From positions 1-21,510 of IMG/VR virus record IMGVR_UViG_3300032304_001640: a DNA stretch of 21,510 nucleotides. One strand, written 5' to 3'. The position numbers were made by a program, and so were the translations under genes. The stretch comes from a virus. Of the stretch, positions 15,309 through 21,510 are shown in pieces (positions within the stretch are counted from its first letter, which is position 1; every line of letters starts with the position of its first letter). A model generated the notes under the pieces. It saw only the letters and a list, made by a program, of their open reading frames with translations, did not search any database and was not told the DNA's origin.

Positions 15309-15316
15309 TATTTATC
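15309..15316 (-). promoter_or_regulatory. Proximal late promoter of the giant fibre gene (GATAAATA)
   Basis: The minus strand reads GATAAATA, 115 nt before the ATG at 15193. This predicts a leader of about 110 nt, far longer than the other late leaders in the window. Confidence 0.62.
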
Positions 15317-15361
15317 AGGGCCTGGATATTTTGAGTATTACAATCGGATTTTTGGACAATT

Positions 15362-15401
15362 TGCTCTGGAGCTAATTAGACAGCAGCGGTCTGTTAGAGC
15401 A
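15362..15401 (-). promoter_or_regulatory. Second imperfect leader hairpin upstream of the giant fibre gene
   Basis: On the minus strand TGCTCT pairs with AGAGCA, with an inner AGAC/GTCT stem and internal loops. It begins about 6 nt after promoter 15407-15414. Less stable and less certain than 15281-15303. Confidence 0.3.
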
Positions 15402-15406
15402 CAATA

Positions 15407-15414
15407 TATTTATT
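15407..15414 (-). promoter_or_regulatory. Distal late promoter of the giant fibre gene (AATAAATA)
   Basis: The minus strand reads AATAAATA inside an A/T-rich stretch just past the end of the 15449-16453 gene. It would give a second, roughly 210-nt leader for the giant fibre mRNA. The low-complexity surroundings lower confidence. Confidence 0.42.
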
Positions 15415-15448
15415 TTATGATGTAAAAATTGTTAATTTGACCAAAATT

Positions 15449-16453
15449 TTACAGGAATCTAATATCAATCACATCGCTTGTTTCGGGGGCTTCTGTAAAC
15501 ACCAAGTTTGCACTAGGACTAGGAACCATAGAATAAGACTGATCTGGAACCTGTGTAATACCATTTAATATGACTAGAACCGCAGCTGTAGTGGTTGACC
15601 GATCTAGGGTAAATGTAGTGGCTGTTCCATTGCCGTACAGTACTTGGTTGGTAACTGCTGTGCTGGTAGAGGCCCAGGCATTGCCGTTGTAAACTTCTAT
15701 TAGATTGGTGGTGCTATTAAATCTTGTGGTTCCTGTTGTAGCTGGACTTGGGCGCTGGTCAGTGTTTCCTACCGGTAAAATTAGACCCGTTGTGGTATTG
15801 ATGCTGACTATGCTATTTCCAGTAGGTTGTAGTGTGATGTTGCCGTTGGCCAGAGTAGTAGTGATAGTGGTGTTGCTAATCTGTAAATTTCCAATATTGG
15901 CATTGTCTGGTATGTTTTGCACACCCAAATCACCCACATATTCATAACCAGAAATATAAACCACATTTCCTGCGGTCAATACCGTTGGAATAGTTTCTCC
16001 AATAAAGTTAAGTACTCCAGCTTGTGTATCAAAGTAGTACTCACCGACACCACCAATACCTGCGGCAAATATTTGAGTGCCTGTGGCTTGGATATTGGCG
16101 GCCGCAGACGGTCCTACAAATACCTTGGGCAACCAAGTGGCACCCAATTCTTGTGGAATCCAGTAAGACACATTACTCAGCCAGGTTGGGTATATTCCGC
16201 CCACAGGAGGAACTGTGGTATCCGCTACACACTGTACCGAATTGCTGTTTATTCGTGCATTTGCAATGCCCGACACTGCCTGCGCTGTGGCGGGTATTTG
16301 ATCGCTTTGCATCCAAACAATGTCACCGCGCAAGAACGCTGGGCTGGCAATGCTTTCGTTGCTGGCGCTTTTGACCGTGCTGTTGGCTGTTTTTGCAACA
16401 CCTTGCAGTTTTTTAAACAGTAGGTCAACGTATTGTGATATTGAAACGGCCAT
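15449..16453 (-). CDS. Phage structural / fibre-associated protein
   Basis: This protein has 334 residues. Residues 1-175 form a distinct domain (SISQYVDLLFKKLQGVAKT, FLRGDIVWMQSDQIP, WLSNVSYWIPQELGATW, QIFAAGIGGVGEYYFDTQAG, VLNFIGE) that I recall from conserved structural proteins of marine T4-like phages. Residues 190-215 form a short shaft. Residues 226-334 (LPVGNTDQRP, RFNSTTNLIEVYNGNAW, FTEAPETSDVIDIRFL) are a C-terminal module shared with the giant fibre and the 132-residue protein. The start overlaps the stop of the 704-residue gene (TAATG) with no strong ribosome site, so translation is probably coupled. No terminator is obvious after it. The exact virion position is unknown. Confidence 0.8.
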   Translation of the reverse strand: MAVSISQYVDLLFKKLQGVAKTANSTVKSASNESIASPAFLRGDIVWMQSDQIPATAQAVSGIANARINSNSVQCVADTTVPPVGGIYPTWLSNVSYWIPQELGATWLPKVFVGPSAAANIQATGTQIFAAGIGGVGEYYFDTQAGVLNFIGETIPTVLTAGNVVYISGYEYVGDLGVQNIPDNANIGNLQISNTTITTTLANGNITLQPTGNSIVSINTTTGLILPVGNTDQRPSPATTGTTRFNSTTNLIEVYNGNAWASTSTAVTNQVLYGNGTATTFTLDRSTTTAAVLVILNGITQVPDQSYSMVPSPSANLVFTEAPETSDVIDIRFL

Positions 16454-18567
16454 TAGTTGCTCGCTGCCTTGAGTGAAAGGCCAGTTACTGATTGGCCTGA
16501 GGTTAATGCTACACGAATGTAAATTTCGTTAGTAGCTGTACTAGAACTTGATACTGTACCAAAAGTGCAGGTTTTGCTGGTGCTGGCCACCGTGGTATTT
16601 AATTGCACAACTCCGCCCAACGAACATCCATCACTGCCATTGCCTGGACTATTAACTCCAGGATAGCCGCTTCCGGCATAGGCCTGAGACATGTCAATCC
16701 ATCCATTTGCACCAGAACTAGAATCTATCACACTGCCCGGCAGTGCCACCCACATACCAGCTATGTTGCCAGCATAGGTAATGTCAAATTTACTCACTGT
16801 GGTACGCACAAATTCAAATGTAAAATATTGTGTTCCAGATCTACCAACGCTTAGGTTAGGACCAGCTGGCAGATAGCCAACTGAATAATTTGTTTGATCG
16901 TGTTTGAGTACTCCCTGTACTCCGCTGCCAACTACCGTGGCATCATAGGTTTGTAGTGTGCTGGACTGACTGTTAAAAGCAGTTGCGTTAGCGGTATAGG
17001 GCGGAGTATTTCCAGTGCCAGGATTTATAATACGGTACGCATTTCCACTTCCGGTACCAACACCAGTTACCACAATATTGCCTTCGTCGACAGCAGTTGC
17101 ATTACCAGATTTGTACAAAACTATATTACCAAGGGCTGTGGTCAAGGTCAACGTGCCCGTGGCATAACTGTTGTTCACTGACAAACTTGGGCCTGTAGCA
17201 CTGCCTCCAAATCCGGTTGTAACTGCGGCGGTGGTGGTAAAGCTGGCTGATTGAAAAGCGTTTAGCGTATTGCTGCCAATGTTGCTGGCGTTGTAGTTTA
17301 CACTGGCAGGGGCGGCAAAACTTCCGCCGGCTGAGCCCGAGGACAATACGTTGGATGTCGGATAGGTGTTACCTGACACATTGGCCACAGTGGTCCCAAT
17401 AGCAAATTGGTTGACATTGGTGTAAAATGGTATGGTACTGCTGTACAACAACGTAGGTGACCCCGGTGGAGTCATTGTGGTACTAGAAAAACTTGGTGTG
17501 CTGGGACTACTATTATCGTAGTACCAGCTGGGTGTGTTGGTGTTGGCTACTGCCGAATCTGCAATATAAATTTCGTTCCAACCTGCTGGTGCAGATGCTC
17601 CAGATATTGCAGCACTAAACACATACCAGAATCCAGCAGCAATATTGGCATTGGCTGAATTATAATCAAAGTTGTTGGTAATAACCAAATTGCCACCATA
17701 GGTGCCGTTGGCACTGGGACTGGCATTGGTGTTTAATGTAACGTTGCCAACGTTGGCGCCGTTGCGCACAGCGGTAATGGTTCCAGAATCTCCAGGGCCT
17801 ACTGTACTAATTGTGTTGGTTGCATAAGTGGCAGCTCGACGAACCGATGTTACAGTAGTTCCAGCTGCAACAGATTTATTAGCACCGGGTGTGTTGTCTG
17901 TTTGAACAATATTGGCCATTCTATAAGAAGAAAGGCTTGAAATTGTAAGGGTTTGCCCGCCTGGAAAGTTACTTGGGCTTGGGGGGACCAGTTTTCCTAA
18001 TACTGTGTTGATTTGTACTAGGCCGTCTGTGACGAACGTGTTGGCTGTGAGTGTAACTGCATTGCTGATTAGGTTACCTGCACTGGGTGTGCCTAATATA
18101 ATGGCATTGCCTATGACGTCAGCACTGACGTTGCCTACTGCTTGATCTACATAATATTTGGTTGTAGCATCTGTGTTAGCCACTGGTTCTGCTAGATTGT
18201 TGATGTTGACATTGCCAACACTAATATTACCTGCGGCAGGAATAGTAATATTCCCTGTGCGTATATTACCGGTGGCAGATAAAGTAGTTCCAACTACAAT
18301 TCCACTAGTTTGAACATTACCACCAGTAACGTTGCCGGTTGCAGTGATTAATCCAGCAGTTAAGATATTACCACCAGTGACATTTCCAACAGAGCTAACA
18401 GTAAAATTTGAAAATATATTATTGGCTAAAATATTGCCGTTTACATCTAGTGCTTGTGCTGGCGAAACTGTATTGATACCCACATTAGCATTAGCAATAG
18501 ATATATCTATGCCATCTCTTTCAAGTATGCTTGATAGTATCTGTCCTTTTACATAGTTGACTGCCAT
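16453..18567 (-). CDS. Tail fibre / candidate receptor-binding protein (704 residues)
   Basis: Residues 27-45 (NVGINTVSPAQALDVNGN) are a common fibre N-terminal motif. Residues 55-120 are Gly/Asn shaft repeats, and 129-145 hold the NTDATTKYYVDQAVGN hinge. From about residue 190 to the end lies a long, Ser/Thr/Tyr/Trp-rich beta domain unlike its neighbours (PAGWNEIYIADSAV, SWYYDNSSP, YFTFEFVRTTVSKFDITY, MWVALPGS). It ends in a Cys-containing region (DGCSLGG, SKTCTFG) and EIYIRVALTSGQSVTGLSL, a pattern consistent with a distal receptor-binding tip. The late promoter is at 18587-18594, and AGGGA precedes the ATG. It is coupled to the 334-residue protein that follows. Adhesin function is inference from layout. 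Confidence 0.82.
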   Translation of the reverse strand: MAVNYVKGQILSSILERDGIDISIANANVGINTVSPAQALDVNGNILANNIFSNFTVSSVGNVTGGNILTAGLITATGNVTGGNVQTSGIVVGTTLSATGNIRTGNITIPAAGNISVGNVNINNLAEPVANTDATTKYYVDQAVGNVSADVIGNAIILGTPSAGNLISNAVTLTANTFVTDGLVQINTVLGKLVPPSPSNFPGGQTLTISSLSSYRMANIVQTDNTPGANKSVAAGTTVTSVRRAATYATNTISTVGPGDSGTITAVRNGANVGNVTLNTNASPSANGTYGGNLVITNNFDYNSANANIAAGFWYVFSAAISGASAPAGWNEIYIADSAVANTNTPSWYYDNSSPSTPSFSSTTMTPPGSPTLLYSSTIPFYTNVNQFAIGTTVANVSGNTYPTSNVLSSGSAGGSFAAPASVNYNASNIGSNTLNAFQSASFTTTAAVTTGFGGSATGPSLSVNNSYATGTLTLTTALGNIVLYKSGNATAVDEGNIVVTGVGTGSGNAYRIINPGTGNTPPYTANATAFNSQSSTLQTYDATVVGSGVQGVLKHDQTNYSVGYLPAGPNLSVGRSGTQYFTFEFVRTTVSKFDITYAGNIAGMWVALPGSVIDSSSGANGWIDMSQAYAGSGYPGVNSPGNGSDGCSLGGVVQLNTTVASTSKTCTFGTVSSSSTATNEIYIRVALTSGQSVTGLSLKAASN

Positions 18568-18586
18568 AGATTATCCCTGTATCGGG

Positions 18587-18594
18587 TATTTAGC
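18587..18594 (-). promoter_or_regulatory. Late promoter of the 704-residue fibre gene (GCTAAATA)
   Basis: The minus strand reads GCTAAATA, 19 nt before the ATG at 18567 and just after the stop of the 132-residue gene. The predicted leader contains AGGGA. Confidence 0.68.
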
Positions 18595-18597
18595 TGA

Positions 18598-18996
18598 TTA
18601 GTTTGTGGTGTGAATTACGTTGATTGGCACTGTATTGGGTGGTGCAGATGTAAATGTAATGTTGTAACCGCCGTCAACAGTGTAAGCTGTAGCAGGGTCT
18701 TGATAAATTGATCCTACAAATACTATCAACTGTGTGGCTGTGTTTTCTGCCACACTCATTGTGAATACTGTTTGTACTCCGTTGCCAGTAAAATCATCCA
18801 CAGTGTAAGTGATACTTCCGCCTGTGCTAAGTGATGACCAAACGCTGCCGTTAAAAAATTCTACTAGACCCGAATCTGTGTTGTATCGAATCATGCCAAA
18901 CGCAGGATTGTCTGGGCGATTGGCTGCACTGCCAGTGGGCAATACCACACCTGTGCTGCCACTTTGCAACTGGCGATTTTTTACAAAATATCCCAT
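18598..18996 (-). CDS. Small fibre-module protein (132 residues)
   Basis: The protein begins MGYFVKNRQLQSGSTGVVLP and is essentially a free-standing copy of the C-terminal module seen in 15449-16453 and in the giant fibre: LPTGSAANRPDNPAFGMIRYNTDSG, a VEFFNGSVW strand, then a FTGNGVQTVFTMSV...VFVGSIYQDP...ITFTSAPP half. I recall this short form as conserved in marine T4-like phages, though its role is undescribed as far as I know. Its ATG overlaps the stop of the preceding gene (TAATG), so it is translated together with the 105-residue protein. It may cap a fibre or act as a separate small virion subunit; this is inference. Confidence 0.8.
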   Translation of the reverse strand: MGYFVKNRQLQSGSTGVVLPTGSAANRPDNPAFGMIRYNTDSGLVEFFNGSVWSSLSTGGSITYTVDDFTGNGVQTVFTMSVAENTATQLIVFVGSIYQDPATAYTVDGGYNITFTSAPPNTVPINVIHTTN

Positions 18997-19313
18997 TAAA
19001 TTGTAGTATACGAAGTGACCGCGGTCACTGTGTTGGCTGTGGCTATTACCTGCACAAAGTCTCCCGGGCCTAACAATAATTTTTCTCCAGCGTTATAAAG
19101 TTGGTAAGTGTCTCCGCTGGAGATCAACAATGCATATAAAATTTGATTGTTGGTTGTTGCGGTGCCACTACTAGGAACTACAAACACGTTAGCAGTTACG
19201 TTGGCAGGGCCCCAATTGTTCAAACTGAGCCAGGTAATAGCAGTATTTCCGCCGCTGGTATAAACTGTATTACCAACTACTGTGTTGCTAATTACTTGTG
19301 TTGTTATTGTCAT
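18996..19313 (-). CDS. Small conserved phage structural protein (105 residues)
   Basis: This beta-rich protein has ANVTANVFVVPSSGTATTNNQ, then a LISSGDTYQL strand and EKLLLGPGDFVQVIA. That matches a small family I recall near fibre genes of marine T4-like phages, probably a single jelly-roll-like or Ig-like domain. It has no Cys, signal peptide or catalytic motif. AAGGA lies 7 nt before the ATG. The gap to the preceding gene is only 9 bp, and the stop overlaps the next start (TAATG), so 19928 to 18598 reads as one operon. The exact function is unknown. Confidence 0.78.
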   Translation of the reverse strand: MTITTQVISNTVVGNTVYTSGGNTAITWLSLNNWGPANVTANVFVVPSSGTATTNNQILYALLISSGDTYQLYNAGEKLLLGPGDFVQVIATANTVTAVTSYTTI

Positions 19314-19322
19314 TTTTATTCC

Positions 19323-19928
19323 TTAAAATATAATTCCGTAAACAATGGCTTTGCCTTTGCTTACTAGTTCATCGTTGGCACTAGCCGAGGTAAAGTACAA
19401 TCCAGTTCCGCCACCGCCAATCACGTTGCTGTATACCGCCACAGCATTGGCCACATTGGCTGGTGTGGCAGTATTGGCAAAAACTTGGTGTCCACTTAAA
19501 AAAAGTTTGTTAGTTGCGGTATCAAACGACAAGTTTGCAGTTGCGCCAAATGCTCCACTATTGTTAAATTGTATTTGAGTGTTTGATCCAGCCGCTGCCG
19601 CAGCGCTGGTAGTGGTAATAATATTAGCATAACTAGCAATAGGCGCACCTGAACTTGATACACTGTTACTAATCTGCCAGGCATTGGCCACAGAATTAAA
19701 TCTCAATCCAGCAAAAGTTGTAGGTCCTGTTTGTCCTAACAATCCCATTTCAGTAACAGCACCAGTATTATTAGCAGCAACCACAATAAAATCGTCTACT
19801 GTGGTCAAATTGCCTGTGTAGGTTAAACTGCCATTGAACACAGTGTTGGCATAATTGATCGTGAGAGTAGCAAATCCGTCATCACCGGTTAGAGTCAAAT
19901 CACCACTGGTATTCTTGTATGTAGACAT
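19323..19928 (-). CDS. Fibre-like structural protein (201 residues)
   Basis: The N-terminal ~95 residues (NTSGDLTLTGDDGFATLTIN, GNLTTVDDFIVVAAN, MGLLGQTGPTTFAGLRFNSV) are a short version of the head module of the giant fibre (DLTVTGN..., IGFLGERGSANNIAFVWNE). Residues 113-145 (AAGSNTQIQFNNSGAFG...LSFDTATNKL) match the giant fibre's SNTQVQFNDTG module. The C-terminus is Gly/Ala-rich with YFTSASANDELVSKGKAI. It looks like a cut-down fibre made of the giant fibre's first modules. AAAGGA lies before the ATG, the late promoter is at 19946-19953, and its ATG directly follows the TAG of the upstream gene. Confidence 0.78.
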   Translation of the reverse strand: MSTYKNTSGDLTLTGDDGFATLTINYANTVFNGSLTYTGNLTTVDDFIVVAANNTGAVTEMGLLGQTGPTTFAGLRFNSVANAWQISNSVSSSGAPIASYANIITTTSAAAAAGSNTQIQFNNSGAFGATANLSFDTATNKLFLSGHQVFANTATPANVANAVAVYSNVIGGGGTGLYFTSASANDELVSKGKAIVYGIIF

Positions 19929-20516
19929 CTATAGATCCTTTTTGTTATTTATGCGGTCTAAGAAGGTTGACAAATCAACGTGTGTAAAATTTGGTATGGC
20001 ATTTAGCTCTACTACCGGTGCTGTGGTTGCTCCGCATACTCGTATAAATTGCGCTTCTGGGTGATCTTTTGCAATGCGACACAGTTGTTTGATCCAATTT
20101 CCGGTAAAAGTAGGCGGTGCATCCGTCTGTTTATAGAATTCTGTGCCAGCGTAAAGATTATTAATGGTATTATTTTCTGTAGGACCCATGTCAAAACCCA
20201 GCAGGTATATGTGAGTATGCCCGTCCTGTGCTGCTAGGCCGGTGGCAATAGGGCCAGAACTGAAACCAAAATATGGTTTAGGTACTACTTGGGCACCCAG
20301 ACCAGATATGGGTCTACGGGTATAAAATCTATGCTGAGCACTGTATCCAGATTCTTGTATGTGAGTGGCTATGGGCCTATCTGTGGATATCAACACGTTT
20401 GGAGTAAATTCTCTATATAGGGCGTTACAGCCGTAGACAGTGCCTAACAGTTGTAATTGCTGTAAATCAATACCTTGACGGCTGATGCCGTTACCTAACA
20501 CAAATGCTTGAGTCAT
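19929..20516 (-). CDS. Rossmann-like GNG-motif protein (DUF115/MptE-like?), distant paralogue of 7436-8098
   Basis: This 195-residue protein starts MTQAFVLGNGISRQGIDL, a glycine-rich GNGxSRxGxD loop after the first strand. It continues with TVYGCNALYREF, an ISTDRP strand with a conserved-looking Asp, HIQESGY, a central HIYLLGFDMG strand with Asp, and a C-terminal FIRVCGATT strand. The loop and Asp pattern recall DUF115/MptE-like and glycosyltransferase-type folds, which bind nucleotides or nucleotide-sugars; this is inference. The start is fixed by the conserved first strand, yet the ATG abuts a terminator hairpin and the only SD-like GGGGA lies in the stem. It sits inside the fibre cluster, and a role in modifying fibres or surface sugars is a hypothesis. 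Confidence 0.72.
   Translation of the reverse strand: MTQAFVLGNGISRQGIDLQQLQLLGTVYGCNALYREFTPNVLISTDRPIATHIQESGYSAQHRFYTRRPISGLGAQVVPKPYFGFSSGPIATGLAAQDGHTHIYLLGFDMGPTENNTINNLYAGTEFYKQTDAPPTFTGNWIKQLCRIAKDHPEAQFIRVCGATTAPVVELNAIPNFTHVDLSTFLDRINNKKDL
19946..19953 (-). promoter_or_regulatory. Late promoter of the 201-residue structural gene (CATAAATA)
   Basis: The minus strand reads CATAAATA inside the last codons of 19929-20516, 17 nt before the ATG at 19928. The leader contains AAAGGA. Confidence 0.68.
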
Positions 20517-20551
20517 AAAAAAATCCCCACAGTACTTATTGTGGGGATTTT
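20517..20551 (-). terminator. Strong terminator abutting the start codon of 19929-20516
   Basis: On the minus strand AAAATCCCCACA pairs with TGTGGGGATTTT (12 bp) around an 8-nt loop, followed by T residues to 20517, the base next to the ATG at 20516. It ends the 20568-21431 transcript. The loop contains most of AATAAGTA, a late-octamer variant. Confidence 0.88.
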
Positions 20552-20567
20552 AGGGGAACTACAAAAA

Positions 20568-21431
20568 TTACGAAGTAATCTTCTCAATCTGTGCCAACTC
20601 AAGTGTGCCATTTTGACCAGGCTGATCACTACCGTTGGCAGAAGTCCATGTGTCAACTTCAGCACCAGACTTGGCAAATGTGCTCTCGTCTGTGAAGAAA
20701 TTGGCAGCATACTCAATGTCATTGACCACTTGATCTGCATTCCAAACATCACCAGTGTTGGCACTACCGCCTGCGGCGCCACCGTTGAAGTCTTGTGCAA
20801 ATCGGTTGGTCAGCTTGCTGATATACACTTCTGTACTGTCGCCGCCAACTGCCATGGAAATACTCATGTTGCCCACTGTTGGAGTATTGCTGTCTGTGAG
20901 AACGCAAGTACCAACTAACAAGCCGGTACCGGTAGATGCTGCTGCAACTGTGGCTGTACAGGTAAAAATTGTACCAGCTGTGGCTCCAACAGGAGCACCC
21001 ATCTGTTGCCAGTTGGTTCCGCCTAAACTTAGAATCATGTAAGAGGCACCAACTACCATATCTTCATCATTCACAGTTGTGTTGCTCACAACTAAAAATT
21101 TATGAGCACCTTTTTGACGTATGATGCGACCTGTGGCAACACCTTGACCTGAACCGCTGGGCAGTGCAATGTTTACTTGGCAACTGACCACTGGAAATGA
21201 TGTTGAAGGTGCGCTGAGTACAGGAGCACCGCCAACTACGCCTGTGAATGGCACTGGTGATGTTGCTGGTGATGGCAATACTACTGTTGCTGTGTCCATT
21301 GATGTTGGTGCAGCAAATGGAGGATATGCTACGTCAACCAGAACAGATTGTGCTGTTGTACCTTGGTTGGTATTGTCATAGAAAATACCAGACATAGGTG
21401 AATTTTTTGCTATTTTAAGAGGACGTCCCAT
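20568..21431 (-). CDS. Virion structural protein, MGRPLKIAK family (287 residues)
   Basis: The N-terminus MGRPLKIAKNSPMSGIFYDN resembles a family of structural proteins in marine T4-like phages that begin MGRPL and often contain Gly/Thr/Val-rich repeats. The body has many short beta-like segments (GRIIRQKGAHKFLVVSN, ASYMILSLGGTNWQQMGAP, AGTIFTCTA). A C-terminal helical-looking part (EYAANFFTDESTFAKSGAEVD, ELAQIEKITS) follows a Gly/Ala linker. There is no signal peptide or membrane segment. A strong AAGGAG lies before the ATG and overlaps the stop of the upstream frame; a 12-bp terminator follows 17 bp after its stop. It may decorate the capsid or tail; the place is not known. Confidence 0.75.
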   Translation of the reverse strand: MGRPLKIAKNSPMSGIFYDNTNQGTTAQSVLVDVAYPPFAAPTSMDTATVVLPSPATSPVPFTGVVGGAPVLSAPSTSFPVVSCQVNIALPSGSGQGVATGRIIRQKGAHKFLVVSNTTVNDEDMVVGASYMILSLGGTNWQQMGAPVGATAGTIFTCTATVAAASTGTGLLVGTCVLTDSNTPTVGNMSISMAVGGDSTEVYISKLTNRFAQDFNGGAAGGSANTGDVWNADQVVNDIEYAANFFTDESTFAKSGAEVDTWTSANGSDQPGQNGTLELAQIEKITS

Positions 21432-21443
21432 TTTGTTTTCTCC

Positions 21444-21510
21444 TTAAAGAAGTCCGATGTGAGTTCTAGTCACTACGCGGTAGGGTTTAGTCTTCCGCAT
21501 AAAACGCCGA
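21444..21510 (-). CDS. C-terminal end of an upstream gene, cut by the right edge
   Basis: The minus strand is open from the window edge to a TAA at 21444-21446, ending ...FMRKTKPYRVVTRTHIGLL. Its stop merges with the AAGGAG of the next gene, the tight spacing usual here, so it is probably the tail end of the preceding structural gene. An isolated 18-residue peptide from the ATG at 21500 is less likely. The evidence is only 21 codons. Confidence 0.4.
   Translation of the reverse strand, partial: RRFMRKTKPYRVVTRTHIGLL

Noticed and set aside
15363-15402. tRNA-like string (GTTAGAGCAC and a stem-loop) on the plus strand between the fibre genes
   Set aside because: No complete cloverleaf: acceptor and T-arm partners are missing and no TTC-arm is present. 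The hairpin is better explained as leader RNA on the minus strand.
16453-18567. Peptidase S74-type self-cleaving chaperone at fibre C-termini
   Set aside because: The usual S74 signature (SDRRLKxNI) was not seen in any fibre here; the C-terminal domains of 8098-9627 and 11264-15193 fit a different, G2-like type, and the 704-residue fibre has neither.

Overview
This window is a late (virion-structural) segment of a T4-like contractile-tailed phage (myovirus), probably aquatic. It carries recognisable T4-type neck and tail genes: a gp18 tail sheath N-terminus, a gp13-like neck protein, a gp14-like neck protein and a gp15 tail terminator. These sit beside a large block of modular, Gly/Thr/Asn/Val-rich tail-fibre genes of the kind seen in marine and freshwater T4-like phages. 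GC content looks moderate (about 43% in a stretch counted by eye). No host can be named from the sequence, and I see no tRNA, integrase, CRISPR or reverse-transcriptase gene.

Layout. At 1-339 (minus) lies the start of the tail sheath gene, running off the left edge. At 434-793 (plus) is a small Cys-rich HNH-like protein. At 744-4204 (minus) come a deoxynucleotide monophosphate kinase, a DexA/Rv2179c-type 3'-5' exonuclease, a gp13-like neck protein, a conserved protein of unknown function and a short coiled-coil protein. At 4262-7451 (plus) is a compact run of gp14, gp15 and a Nudix hydrolase. At 7436-21510 (minus) is a fibre/appendage locus of about 14 kb with at least nine structural proteins, from a 105-residue protein to a 1309-residue fibre. 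It includes two non-fibre proteins (7436-8098 and 19929-20516) that look like distant paralogues of one Rossmann-like family. The C-terminal tip of one more gene enters at the right edge.

Expression. Most late genes are preceded by an octamer of the form N(A/C)TAAATA, a T4-late-type promoter, usually 17-27 nt before the ATG. Several genes overlap by TAATG or ATGA and are probably translationally coupled. Three strong stem-loop terminators on the minus strand (10824-10851, 11223-11248, 20520-20551) are packed directly against the next gene's promoter or start codon. Another set of genes has a promoter-like -10 only 6-7 nt before the ATG and no Shine-Dalgarno, which suggests leaderless mRNAs.

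How the genes work together. gp13, gp14, gp15 and gp18 form the head-tail joint and contractile tail. The fibre block supplies adhesins built from shuffled shared modules. The kinase, the exonuclease and perhaps the Nudix enzyme serve nucleotide metabolism. The most interesting leads are the paralogous pair in the fibre locus, a carbohydrate-binding-like insert in gp14, promoter-proximal 5' hairpins ahead of the giant fibre gene, a combined terminator/start region at 20516, and a perfect 63-bp tandem duplication in a fibre gene.
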